Source: Fidelibacterota bacterium
GTDB lineage: Bacteria > Fidelibacterota > Marinisomatia > Marinisomatales > TCS55
Assembly (NCBI GenBank): GCA_002724735.1
Contig: PBPT01000016.1
Span: 232,586-296,585, forward strand
Direction: 5' to 3'
DNA length: 64,000 nucleotides
Shown here: piece by piece, positions 1 to 7,123 of the stretch
Numbering within the stretch: position 1 is the stretch's first letter
How the letters are laid out: each line of letters opens with the position of its first letter
Notes under the pieces: model-generated
Seen by the model: only the letters and a program-made list of their open reading frames with translations
The model's database searches: none
What the model was told of the DNA's origin: nothing
Made by a program: the position numbers and the translations under genes

Positions 1-1133
1 GTGGCGCAAGAGGAATGGTAGGACAACCTCAATCAAGCATGAGCGGAAGTAGATTTACTACTGATGACGGCGAAGTAACTGTAGATGCAAAACATGTAGT
101 GCATTTAAGTTTGAGTGAAGGTTTAGATAATAACTATCCTTTTGGTAATTCTTTATTAGAAACAATATTTAAAGTTTATAAACAAAAAGAATTACTAGAA
201 GATGCTATTATAATTTACAGAGTACAACGTGCTCCTGAAAGAAGAGTTTTTTATGTTGATGTGGGCAACATGCCATCACACCTTGCTATGCAATTTGTAG
301 AGCGTGTAAAGACGGAAATACATCAAAGACGTATACCATCGCAGACTGGGGGCGGAACTAATGTCATAGACAGTTCATACAATCCTTTGTCAATCAACGA
401 AGATTACTTTTTTCCACAAACAGCTGAAGGACGAGGATCAAAAGTTGAAACACTTCCAGGCGGTACAAACTTAGGAGAAATAGATGACCTTAGATATTTT
501 ACTAATAAGCTTGTACGCGGTTTACGAATCCCGAGTTCATATTTACCCACAGGCGCTGACGACAGTGCTTCTCAATACAACGATGGTAGAGTCGGAACTG
601 CTTACATACAAGAGTTAAGATTTAACACATATTGTGAACGTTTACAAAACTTACTCGTTGAAGAGTTTGATCAAGAATTTAAAAGATACTTATTAGAAAA
701 AGGATTAAACGTTGATACTTCAATGTTTGATCTAAAGTTTCAACCACCACAAAACTTTGCAAGCTATAGACAAGCAGAAATTGATAATGCAAGGGTGCCT
801 ACATATACTCAAATGGCGGCTATACCATATATGTCTAATAGATTTGCACTAAAACGCTTCTTAGGTATGTCAGATGAAGAACTTGCTGAGAATGAAAGAC
901 TATGGAGAGAAGAAAACGAAGAAAACTTAGATCCTATTCCGGGTGAAGCTTCTGCAGAAATGAGAGATGCTGGTATTAGTCCAGCAACTATAGGTGACGA
1001 TCTTGGAAACATGGAAGACGAAGTCCAAGGTGACGAAGCGGCTCCGATTGATGGAGGAGCAGGTGATGCACCCGAAACTGCAACTGGAGGAGATGCCGCG
1101 CCGGCTCCAGCAACAACAGACCAAACGGTATAA
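1..1133 (+). CDS. 20: Portal vertex protein gp20 (5' partial)
   Basis: C-terminal part of the T4-type portal protein, the dodecameric ring at the special capsid vertex through which DNA is packaged and to which the neck binds. The frame is open from base 3 through the window edge, so the true start lies upstream; the ATG at 15 is internal. The visible 376 residues contain the conserved portal core (VVHLSLSEGLDNNYPFGNS, VFYVDVGNMP, NPLSINEDYFFPQ, RIPSSYLPTG, RFNTYCERLQNLL). A long Asp/Glu/Ala/Pro tail with low complexity follows (from about residue 305). It is first in the classical 20-67-21-22-23 order. Family assignment is secure; the acidic tail is lineage-specific and of unknown role. Confidence 0.95.
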   Translation, partial: GARGMVGQPQSSMSGSRFTTDDGEVTVDAKHVVHLSLSEGLDNNYPFGNSLLETIFKVYKQKELLEDAIIIYRVQRAPERRVFYVDVGNMPSHLAMQFVERVKTEIHQRRIPSQTGGGTNVIDSSYNPLSINEDYFFPQTAEGRGSKVETLPGGTNLGEIDDLRYFTNKLVRGLRIPSSYLPTGADDSASQYNDGRVGTAYIQELRFNTYCERLQNLLVEEFDQEFKRYLLEKGLNVDTSMFDLKFQPPQNFASYRQAEIDNARVPTYTQMAAIPYMSNRFALKRFLGMSDEELAENERLWREENEENLDPIPGEASAEMRDAGISPATIGDDLGNMEDEVQGDEAAPIDGGAGDAPETATGGDAAPAPATTDQTV

Positions 1134-1136
1134 ATA
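1129..1136 (+). promoter_or_regulatory. T4-type late promoter box TATAAATA
   Basis: Exact TATAAATA, overlapping the gp20 stop codon and ending 5 nt before the ATG of the next gene. Known T4 late promoters need only this -10 box. A start site about 6 nt downstream would give an almost leaderless mRNA for the 80-aa gene. Confidence 0.5.
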
Positions 1137-1141
1137 CTAAC

Positions 1142-1384
1142 ATGATACTACGTGAATTATTTTATTTTGACAGAGAAACTATTGAGCCAGTAGAAGATAA
1201 ACGCTACCAAGCTGAATACGATGACACTCCTGTTGAAAAAGACGATACACGTAAATCAAGACTAAAACTTTTTCAAATCAATAGAATACGTAAAGCATCT
1301 GAACTGCATACAGAAGAAAAACTTAAAGAGTTACAATTTGTAAAGCAAATGTATGGTATTGCGGCTAACGCAGAAACTGCATAA
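1142..1384 (+). CDS. Small conserved head-module protein (80 aa), possible prohead core component
   Basis: A charged 80-residue protein directly downstream of the portal gene, 8 nt after its stop. No catalytic motif is visible. It begins MILRELFYFD and is rich in Lys/Arg and Glu, with a predicted helical C-terminal half (LKLFQINRIRKASELHTEEK). Its place corresponds to T4 genes 67/68, and an L-x-E tripeptide near the N-terminus (LRE) fits the gp21 protease cleavage preference. A prohead core role is therefore a reasonable inference from position, not from similarity I can demonstrate. It starts immediately behind a TATAAATA box and may instead be translated by coupling from gp20. Confidence 0.7.
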   Translation: MILRELFYFDRETIEPVEDKRYQAEYDDTPVEKDDTRKSRLKLFQINRIRKASELHTEEKLKELQFVKQMYGIAANAETA

Positions 1385-1395
1385 AAGTAAGATGA

Positions 1396-2109
1396 ATGAA
1401 AAAATATATTCCTGGCGAGACCAAAGAGCAACGTAAAGCTCGGAAAAACTTAGCCAAAGCCAAAAAACAAAGCCTATCTAATAATTCTGAACATATTCAG
1501 AATCAAATTGTTAATGCACCAACGAATAATAAAATTGCATTTGTAATAGGTAATGGCACTAGTAGATCTCCTATAAATTTAGAAACTTTGCGTCCATTTG
1601 GTAAAATATACGGATGTAATGCTCTTTATAGAGATTTTATTCCAGATTATCTTGTAGCTGTTGATACTAAAATGATATTAGAAATTAATAGAGAAGGTAT
1701 ACAGCATAAAGTAGAAACATGGACTAATCCTAATAGAGCATATGCTAATATGACAGGATTTAACTTTTTTCAACCGTCTAAGGGATGGAGTAGTGGACCA
1801 ACAGCATTATGGTTTGCTTCAGATATGACTGAATATGATACTATCTACATCTTAGGATTTGATTTCGAAGGCACCGGACAGCTTGTAAACAACATATATG
1901 CAGGTACTCCTAACTACAAAAGTCCCACTGAAAAAGCAACATATTTTGGAAATTGGCTTAAACAAACTACAATTACTTGCCAAAATTTTCCAAAAAAGAG
2001 ATATATAAGAGTGTTAGGAGAAGCATTTTTTACTCCTCCTGAGCTGACAAAATTAGAAAATGTGGAGAATATTCACATAAGGGATTTCAAAAATTCCTTT
2101 AAAATCTGA
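1396..2109 (+). CDS. Putative MptE/DUF115-like (glycan or nucleotide-sugar related) protein
   Basis: 237 residues. A basic N-terminal segment (KEQRKARKNLAKAKKQ) is followed from about residue 48 by a Rossmann-like opening, KIAFVIGNGTSRSPINLE. Further motifs are YGCNALYRDFIPDYLVAVD and, later, GPTALWFASDMTEYDTIYILGFDF. This pattern (I-x-G-N-G-x-S followed by V-x-x-D) resembles the 6-hydroxymethylpterin pyrophosphokinase MptE-like/DUF115 families linked to glycan modification in bacteria. That resemblance is by eye and moderate. It sits inside the head operon between the portal-proximal gene and the gp67-like gene, where T4 has no such enzyme, so it is an accessory insertion. The ribosome binding site is weak (AAGTAAG). 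A substrate cannot be named. Confidence 0.55.
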   Translation: MKKYIPGETKEQRKARKNLAKAKKQSLSNNSEHIQNQIVNAPTNNKIAFVIGNGTSRSPINLETLRPFGKIYGCNALYRDFIPDYLVAVDTKMILEINREGIQHKVETWTNPNRAYANMTGFNFFQPSKGWSSGPTALWFASDMTEYDTIYILGFDFEGTGQLVNNIYAGTPNYKSPTEKATYFGNWLKQTTITCQNFPKKRYIRVLGEAFFTPPELTKLENVENIHIRDFKNSFKI

Positions 2110-2167
2110 CAAACTAGTCAAAATGGCTCGTTTTGAGCCTATATCTACGTAGTTTTCTGCAAAAAAA

Positions 2168-2176
2168 GTAAATATA
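2168..2176 (+). promoter_or_regulatory. Probable late promoter box (GTAAATATA)
   Basis: TAAATATA in the 119-nt gap before the gp67-like gene, about 50 nt upstream of its ATG. It is the only AT-rich late-like box in this spacer and matches the recurrent TAAATA core in the window. The first two bases are weaker than elsewhere. Confidence 0.4.
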
Positions 2177-2187
2177 TTATGACAGCC

Positions 2188-2204
2188 CATACCGATTCGG
2201 TATG
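2188..2204 (+). promoter_or_regulatory. Leader hairpin before the gp67-like gene
   Basis: A perfect 7-bp inverted repeat CATACCG-ATT-CGGTATG lies between the probable late box and the strong ribosome binding site TAGGAG. It has no U tract, so it is not an intrinsic terminator. A 5' stabilising hairpin of the late mRNA, or a protein site, is more likely. Confidence 0.45.
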
Positions 2205-2228
2205 CATAATACATTATAGGAGAGTAAA

Positions 2229-3230
2229 ATGGCAGATCGCAATAAATTTGAACAAATGCTAGAACTCCTTGTCAATGAAGACAAAGAGGCGGCAGAAAAA
2301 CTATTCCACGAGATTGTAGTGGAAAAATCCAGAGATATTTACGAAGGACTTCTAGAAGACGATAAAGACGTTGACGAAGCTACTGATGAAGCTGTAGATG
2401 AAGCTTCAGATGAGGAAGTTGATGAAGCTTCTGATGAAGAAGTAGACGAAGCGTCAGATGAAGAAGTCGACGAAGCAAAAGATGACGAAGTTGAAGAAAA
2501 CTTTGACTTAGACGAATTTGAAGTTGAAGCTGATCCTACAGCCGTAGCTGTAGAAGCAGATCCAACAGATGATATGATGTCAGATCTTGGAATGGACGAC
2601 GAAGGCGGCGACGACGACGAAGGCGGCGACGATGAGCCAGAAGGTGACGTTGAAGATCGTGTTGAAGATCTAGAAGATGCACTTGAAGATCTTAAAGCAG
2701 AATTTGAAAAAATGATGGCAGGCGATGAAGGTGGCGATGAAGAGCCAGGTGATGAAGAGCCTGAAGAAGCATCAGCTTTTGAAGCTTCAGAAGATGAAGT
2801 AGAAGAAGCATCAGACGAAGAAGTAGAAGAAGCTACTGATGAAGTAGAAGAAGCTACTGATGAAGAAGTTGAGGAGTCTAAAACTCCAAAAACTGCTGGA
2901 GAAGAAATGCGTGAGTACGTAGAAAAAGTATCCGGCGGCGGTTTAGACGCTCAAAAAATAGGCGGAGACAATGGTGCTAATGCAAAAAGCACAGTCGCAA
3001 GCCCAAATAACATGGGAGGCACAGCAAGTAACATAGCACAAGGTGCTGAAGAAAGCGGTGGCGAGCATGCTGGTCTAGGAGACGCAAGTCCAAAAGACCA
3101 AGACGGCGGCAATGTAAATGTACCAGGTGGTAAAGCTTCTAAGTCATTAAAAGCACAACCAGGACATGGTGCAGAGAAGAAAAGCAAGCCAGAAGACGCT
3201 GATAACAAAAAACCTGTTGTTGGCGGTTAA
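2229..3230 (+). CDS. 67: Expanded gp67-like prohead core protein, highly acidic
   Basis: 333 residues. The N-terminal helix (about residues 7-45: EQMLELLVNEDKEAAEKLF...) resembles the N-terminus of T4 gp67, an 80-aa prohead core protein with an Asp/Glu-rich tail. Here the acidic part is greatly expanded: five tandem 8-residue units of the DEASDEEV type (residues 49-88), more DEE-rich segments to about residue 215, then a Gly/Asn/Lys C-terminal tail. A strong SD (TAGGAG) precedes the ATG. It lies immediately upstream of the protease and scaffold genes, as in T4. It is probably part of the scaffold core degraded by gp21. The fourfold larger size is the main oddity; gp67 identity rests on the N-terminal helix, acidity and synteny. 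Confidence 0.7.
   Translation: MADRNKFEQMLELLVNEDKEAAEKLFHEIVVEKSRDIYEGLLEDDKDVDEATDEAVDEASDEEVDEASDEEVDEASDEEVDEAKDDEVEENFDLDEFEVEADPTAVAVEADPTDDMMSDLGMDDEGGDDDEGGDDEPEGDVEDRVEDLEDALEDLKAEFEKMMAGDEGGDEEPGDEEPEEASAFEASEDEVEEASDEEVEEATDEVEEATDEEVEESKTPKTAGEEMREYVEKVSGGGLDAQKIGGDNGANAKSTVASPNNMGGTASNIAQGAEESGGEHAGLGDASPKDQDGGNVNVPGGKASKSLKAQPGHGAEKKSKPEDADNKKPVVGG
2373..2492 (+). repeat. Five tandem 24-nt units encoding DEA(S/T/K)DE(E/A/D)V
   Basis: Five consecutive 8-codon units within the gp67-like gene. The amino-acid pattern is nearly identical between copies while synonymous third positions vary, so the repeat is maintained at protein level and is not a recent DNA duplication. Confidence 0.8.
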
Positions 3231-3245
3231 GTTAAGGAAATTTGA

Positions 3246-3878
3246 ATGATTAACTTACGAGAGAACTTGACATTTGACCAGGCTAAAATGGTTATTGAAA
3301 CTGCCGACAACGATAGTGGTGGCAAAGACCTTTATATGAAAGGTATTGTTATCCAAGGCGGTATAAGAAATGCCAATCAGCGAGTGTATCCTGTATCCGA
3401 AATAGGCAGGGCTGTCAAAACTCTCAACGATCAAATTACTGGAGGATATTCAGTTCTCGGAGAAGTAGATCATCCAGAAGGACTTAACATCAACCTTGAC
3501 CGTGTATCACACATGATCACAGAAATGTGGATGGACGATGCAAATGGTTACGGTAAACTAAAAGTATTACCAACCCCGATGGGACAACTAGTTAAAACAA
3601 TGCTTGAAAGCGGAGTAAAATTAGGAGTCTCATCAAGGGGTTCGGGCAATGTTATGGAAGATGGAAGCGGAGAAGTTTCCGACTTTGAAATAATCACCGT
3701 GGACGTTGTGGCACAGCCAAGCGCCCCTGGTGCATATCCAACACCAATATACGAGCATCTAATGAATGCACGTGGAGGAATGAAGGCATACGAATTAGCA
3801 CAGGCAACTAAACACGATCCAAAGGCACAAAAGTATCTTAAGGAATCACTAATCAATCTGATTAGTAAACTCCAATAA
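3246..3878 (+). CDS. 21: Prohead core protein protease gp21
   Basis: 210 residues, the usual size of T4 gp21. This is the herpes-assemblin-like serine protease that processes the scaffold, the core proteins and the gp23 N-terminus during prohead maturation. Visible family signatures are GEVDHPEG with the catalytic His near residue 76, GVSSRGSGN with the nucleophile Ser near 129-130, and VDVVAQPSAPGA downstream. The ATG is preceded by AAGGAAATTTGA. It lies between the core gene and scaffold gp22 in canonical order. Its likely targets in this window are gp22, the gp67-like protein, and possibly the acidic proteins at 55-61 kb. Confidence 0.95.
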   Translation: MINLRENLTFDQAKMVIETADNDSGGKDLYMKGIVIQGGIRNANQRVYPVSEIGRAVKTLNDQITGGYSVLGEVDHPEGLNINLDRVSHMITEMWMDDANGYGKLKVLPTPMGQLVKTMLESGVKLGVSSRGSGNVMEDGSGEVSDFEIITVDVVAQPSAPGAYPTPIYEHLMNARGGMKAYELAQATKHDPKAQKYLKESLINLISKLQ

Positions 3879-3892
3879 ACTAGGAGAATGGT

Positions 3893-4993
3893 ATGATAGA
3901 TGCACTAAAAACACTTTTTGAAAATGACGTGGTATCATCCGAAATTAAGGCTGAGATTGAAGAAGCATGGAATGCAAAAATTCAAGAAAATAAAATGCAG
4001 GTAACTGCTGAATTACGTGAAGAATTTGCACAAAAGTACGAGCATGATAAAAATACAATGGTTGATGCCATTGATAACATGCTTTCTGAGCGTCTTCAAG
4101 CTGAGATTGCAGAGTTTGCAGAAGATCGCAAGCAATTAGCTGAAGCAAAAGCAAAATTTGCTGTAGCACAGCGTAAAAATGCAGACTTACTCAAAGGTTT
4201 TGTTGCTGAGCAATTAGCTACTGAAATCAAAGACCTACATACAGATAAAAAACTACAAGCAGAAAATATTGCTAAGTTAGAAGAATTTGTTGTAGAAGCC
4301 TTGGCTAAAGAAATATCCGAATTCCAAGAAGACAAAAAAGATTTAGCTGAAACAAAAGTACGTTTAGTACGTGAAGCTAAAAAACACTTCGCTAAAGTCA
4401 AAGCTGACTTTGTCGAAAGAGGTGCAAAAGCAGTATCCGAAACAGTTGAAAAAGCTCTTAAGTCAGAGATTAGTCAGCTTAAAGAAGATATTGACACTGC
4501 ACGTAAAAACGACTTCGGTCGTAAGATTTTCGAAAGCTTTGCATCTGAGTATGGTACTAGTTACCTTAACGAAAAATCAGAAACTGCAAAACTTCTAAAA
4601 GTTGTAGACATGAAAAATAAGCAACTTGCAGAAGCTAAGGAGTTTGCAAAGAAAGCGAAAGAAATTGCAGAAGCAACAGCTACTGAAAAACAGAAGATTG
4701 TTGAGTCAACGCAAAGAAAAGAAGTAATTAACGAGTTGATTAAGCCTTTGGCTAAAGATCAACAAGAAATTATGATTGATTTACTGGAATCAGTTCAGAC
4801 TAATAGACTAAAGTCTCAGTTTGATAAGTATCTACCAGCGGTTATCGACGGTAATACTCCAGCTAAGAAGGCAGTACTTACAGAAGGCACAGAAATCACA
4901 GGCAACAGAGAAGAAACTAACGTTAGTTCACAACAGCAAGCAGATGTAAATAACAATGTTATTGACATTAAACGTTTGGCTGGATTAAATTAA
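3893..4993 (+). CDS. 22: Major prohead scaffold protein gp22
   Basis: 366 residues, almost entirely Glu/Lys/Ala-rich heptad-like helix (coiled coil from about residue 10 to 290). This is the hallmark of the T4 scaffold protein that fills the prohead and is cleaved to peptides by gp21. A strong SD TAGGAG lies 6 nt before the ATG. It stands directly between the protease gene and the major capsid gene. The C-terminus ends DIKRLAGLN, which closely resembles the C-terminus of the large conserved protein ending at 61641 (RMRELAGLR); both may carry a common core-assembly tag. No enzymatic motif. Confidence 0.93.
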   Translation: MIDALKTLFENDVVSSEIKAEIEEAWNAKIQENKMQVTAELREEFAQKYEHDKNTMVDAIDNMLSERLQAEIAEFAEDRKQLAEAKAKFAVAQRKNADLLKGFVAEQLATEIKDLHTDKKLQAENIAKLEEFVVEALAKEISEFQEDKKDLAETKVRLVREAKKHFAKVKADFVERGAKAVSETVEKALKSEISQLKEDIDTARKNDFGRKIFESFASEYGTSYLNEKSETAKLLKVVDMKNKQLAEAKEFAKKAKEIAEATATEKQKIVESTQRKEVINELIKPLAKDQQEIMIDLLESVQTNRLKSQFDKYLPAVIDGNTPAKKAVLTEGTEITGNREETNVSSQQQADVNNNVIDIKRLAGLN

Positions 4994-5003
4994 GGAGATA
5001 ATT

Positions 5004-6179
5004 ATGTCAGAACTATTAGAAAGTCGCTGGCAGGATACCAAAACTGCACTTTTGGAAGGCCTACAAGGCAATAAGAAAGCTGTAATGGGTGCTACCTTAG
5101 AAAATACTCGCAAGTATTTGTCTGAGACAGCTGTTGCAGGTACAACATCCGCCGGTAATGTCGCAACTCTTAACAGAGTTATCTTACCCGTCATCAGACG
5201 TGTAATGCCAACCGTTATTGCTAACGAACTTGTTGGTGTTCAACCGATGACTGGTCCAGTGGGTCAAATCCACACATTGCGTGTAAGATACGCAGAAACT
5301 GTAGGCTCAGGTGCGTCCGGTGCTACAGCAGGTGAAGAAGCACTTTCACCATTCAAGATTGCGGAAGCTTATTCCGGTAATGCTACAACAGGCAAAGCTG
5401 ATAATACATCAACGCTTGAAGGCGCTGGTGGAAGCAAGCTATCAATCCAAATCTTGAAGCAAACAGTCGAAGCAAAAACCAGAAAGCTATCAGCTCGCTG
5501 GACTTTTGAAGCGGCTCAAGACGCTCAGTCAATGCACGGTATTGATGTAGAAGCAGAAATTATGGCTGCTCTTGCACAAGAAATTACCGCTGAAATTGAC
5601 CAAGAGGTTATTGCTAGCTTGAATACTCTTGCAGGTTCAGCTGGTCAAACATATGACCAAGCGGCGGTATCTGGTACTGCTACTTTCGTTGGTGATGAGC
5701 ATGCGGCATTAGCTGTTCAAATCAACAGAGTGTCAAACCAAATCGCTCAGCGTACACGTAGAGGCGCAGGTAACTGGGCTGTTGTAAGTCCATTTGCACT
5801 TACAATTCTACAAAGTGCAACTACTTCAGCGTTCGCAAGAACAACTGAAGGTTCATTCGAAGCTCCAACTAACACTAAGATGGTTGGTACTTTAAACAAC
5901 GCTATGAAAGTATATGTAAACACATATGCGGCTGACAATGCTAACGTACTTGTTGGTTATAAAGGCGCAAGCGAGTCTGATGCGGCAGCATTCTATTGCC
6001 CATATATTCCGCTAATGAGCTCAGGCGTTGTGTTGGATCCGTCCACATTTGAGCCAACAGTTAGCTTTATGACAAGATACGGGTATATTGAATTATCAAA
6101 TACTGCTTCGTCTCTTGGTAACGCGGCTGATTACCTCGGCGCAGTAGCTATTACTTCTGGTAACGTTAGCTTTAGCTAA
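5004..6179 (+). CDS. 23: Major capsid protein gp23
   Basis: 391 residues, with HK97-fold T4 capsid motifs: LNRVILPVIRRVMPTVIANELVGVQPM near the N-terminus, LSARWTFEAAQDAQSMHGIDVE in the middle, NWAVVSPF, and the C-terminal YCPYIPLMSSGVVLDPSTFEP / MTRYGYIELSN. It is shorter than T4 gp23 (521 aa) because the T4 insertion domain is missing, as is usual in marine relatives. The N-terminus contains L-x-E sites suitable for gp21 cleavage. It is preceded by SD AAGGAG and followed within 30 nt by a strong terminator, as expected for the most highly expressed late gene. Confidence 0.97.
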   Translation: MSELLESRWQDTKTALLEGLQGNKKAVMGATLENTRKYLSETAVAGTTSAGNVATLNRVILPVIRRVMPTVIANELVGVQPMTGPVGQIHTLRVRYAETVGSGASGATAGEEALSPFKIAEAYSGNATTGKADNTSTLEGAGGSKLSIQILKQTVEAKTRKLSARWTFEAAQDAQSMHGIDVEAEIMAALAQEITAEIDQEVIASLNTLAGSAGQTYDQAAVSGTATFVGDEHAALAVQINRVSNQIAQRTRRGAGNWAVVSPFALTILQSATTSAFARTTEGSFEAPTNTKMVGTLNNAMKVYVNTYAADNANVLVGYKGASESDAAAFYCPYIPLMSSGVVLDPSTFEPTVSFMTRYGYIELSNTASSLGNAADYLGAVAITSGNVSFS

Positions 6180-6204
6180 TATTACTGTCGTAATATACGA
6201 GATT

Positions 6205-6236
6205 AAAATAGGTCCTTTTATAGGACCTATTTTTTT
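6205..6236 (+). terminator. Intrinsic terminator after gp23
   Basis: An 11-bp stem AAAATAGGTCC / GGACCTATTTT with a 7-nt loop TTTTATA, running into a U tract, 26 nt after the gp23 stop. It closes the head operon and insulates the RNA gene downstream. Confidence 0.9.
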
Positions 6237-6257
6237 GACTTTTTTTTAAAAAAGAGG

Positions 6258-6285
6258 TTGACATTTATTATAAAGATGTTATATT
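6258..6285 (+). promoter_or_regulatory. Sigma70-type promoter of the structured RNA
   Basis: TTGACA (6258-6263), a 16-nt spacer, then TATATT (6280-6285). The expected start is about 6291-6293. It is not followed by a reading frame but by the structured region described below, so it appears dedicated to a non-coding transcript. Confidence 0.75.
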
Positions 6286-6291
6286 AGTAAC

Positions 6292-6540
6292 ATAAGCAAC
6301 AAAGACTTAGCTAGTCGATGTTTGTAGTGCAAGGAAGAGGCGTTTACCAGAGCGTCGAACTTGACTGTTTAGGGGTGGTACCCAGGCTTGGTAGTAGAAA
6401 TACGCTGAGTCACATCGCTCTACCGAGCGGAAATAGGTTCCCTGGATTTGAGAATGGCATCTCGGTCGAGGGGTTGGAGGTATAACCGAGTCCTCCCTAC
6501 TTTGCTTATCTTAAAAGGCTCGCCTCAAGCGGGCCTTTTT
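6292..6540 (+). ncRNA. Putative novel structured phage RNA, about 250 nt
   Basis: This is the only gene-free stretch over 300 nt (6180-6649). The predicted transcript runs from the sigma70 start to the intrinsic terminator. Its ends pair with each other: ATAAGC (6292-6297) with GCTTAT (6504-6509), extended by AAAG (6301-6304) with CTTT (6500-6503) across a 3-nt bulge. Inside, CCAGG (6382-6386) pairs with CCTGG (6441-6445) and encloses an 8-bp helix CTTGGTAG (6387-6394) / CTACCGAG (6420-6427). CTCGGT (6461-6466) with ACCGAG (6485-6490) interlocks with GGAGG (6476-6480) / CCTCC (6492-6496), a possible H-type pseudoknot. Local GC is higher than in the flanking coding DNA. I do not recognise it as tRNA, tmRNA, 6S or RNase P RNA. 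Confidence 0.75.
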
Positions 6541-6545
6541 CTTTT
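6513..6545 (+). terminator. Intrinsic terminator of the structured RNA
   Basis: An 11-bp stem AAAAGGCTCGC / GCGGGCCTTTT (one G-U pair), loop CTCAA, followed by TTTTTCTTTT. It starts 3 nt after the closing helix of the RNA. Confidence 0.9.
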
Positions 6546-6554
6546 GTATCTAAT

Positions 6555-6564
6555 GATAAATACT
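6555..6564 (+). promoter_or_regulatory. Late promoter box GATAAATACT
   Basis: GATAAATA in the 105 nt between the RNA terminator and the 149-aa gene. It is followed by a leader with two small hairpins, AGAGG-agag-CCTCT (6571-6584) and GGGG-atccaa-CCCC (6600-6612), and then the SD AAGGAG. It starts late transcription of the fibre module. Confidence 0.65.
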
Positions 6565-6649
6565 ATGTCAAGAGGAGAGCCTCTAGATGAGGACTTATGG
6601 GGATCCAACCCCGTAGACCTAGAACGTCAACTTATTAAGGAGAAAACAA

Positions 6650-7099
6650 ATGGGAAGACCACTAAACAAAAGATTTTTTGGAACGCCAACAGCTTCCGGA
6701 AATGAAATAAAAGTTAACTTTCATGATGGATCAGCAGTCGTTGAAGGGCATATTGTAAAACAACTTGGTAGCAAGAAGTTTAGAGTACGTGCAACAGAAG
6801 ACGGCGGTAGCTATGATCGCACACTTGTAACTGGTAAATTACCAGCCGCATTAACTGGTACAGAAATGACTATTTCTGTTAAAGGTGATGACGATGAAAC
6901 ATATGGTGTATCAAAAATCGCAGGCAGAAAAGTTACTGTAAAGCAACCATCTGCTACTGGTTCAAACGCACTAGACGGTACTAGTATTTCTTGGAACTTT
7001 ACGGTTGCAGGAGCAGACGGTGCTGTTCAAGTTGAAGAAGCTGGTGATGATGATACTAAGGCAGGTACTGACGATACAGATTTCACTGAAGACGCATAG
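6650..7099 (+). CDS. Conserved structural protein of unknown role (149 aa)
   Basis: The start MGRPLNKRFFGTP is preceded by the SD AAGGAG. Residues 1-105 look like a compact beta-rich domain (HIVKQLGSKKFRVRATEDGG, GVSKIAGRKVTV). The tail is acidic (EEAGDDDTKAGTDDTDFTED). No catalytic motif is visible. It is first in the late transcript downstream of gp23, with its own late promoter and structured leader, so abundant late expression is likely. A capsid decoration or accessory head protein is possible from position, but I cannot identify a family. The overlapping track ORF 6448-6705 in another frame is a shadow over the RNA gene and leader. Confidence 0.8.
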   Translation: MGRPLNKRFFGTPTASGNEIKVNFHDGSAVVEGHIVKQLGSKKFRVRATEDGGSYDRTLVTGKLPAALTGTEMTISVKGDDDETYGVSKIAGRKVTVKQPSATGSNALDGTSISWNFTVAGADGAVQVEEAGDDDTKAGTDDTDFTEDA

Positions 7100-7123
7100 T
7101 ATTAATAATAGGGATTATTATTA

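Noticed and set aside
809-1124. Minus-strand ORFs over gp20 and the similar antisense ORFs across structural genes
   Set aside because: They lie fully inside well-supported genes, have no ribosome binding sites and mirror codon bias of the sense strand.
2125-2139. GGCTC/GAGCC hairpin after the 237-aa gene as a terminator
   Set aside because: Only 5 bp with no following U tract; not counted as a terminator.
3268-3280. TTGACA within the gp21 start as an early promoter
   Set aside because: It is inside coding sequence (NLTFD) and no -10 follows at the right distance.
6292-6540. Identity of the RNA as RNase P, tmRNA or 6S RNA
   Set aside because: Only short shared strings (e.g. GCTTATC, AAATAGG) were seen; conserved cores such as the GAGGAAAGTCC region of RNase P or a tRNA-like end of tmRNA are missing.
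6448-6705. 85-aa ORF over the structured RNA, terminator and leader
   Set aside because: It crosses a strong intrinsic terminator and overlaps the start of the SD-preceded 149-aa gene in another frame; composition is not phage-protein-like.
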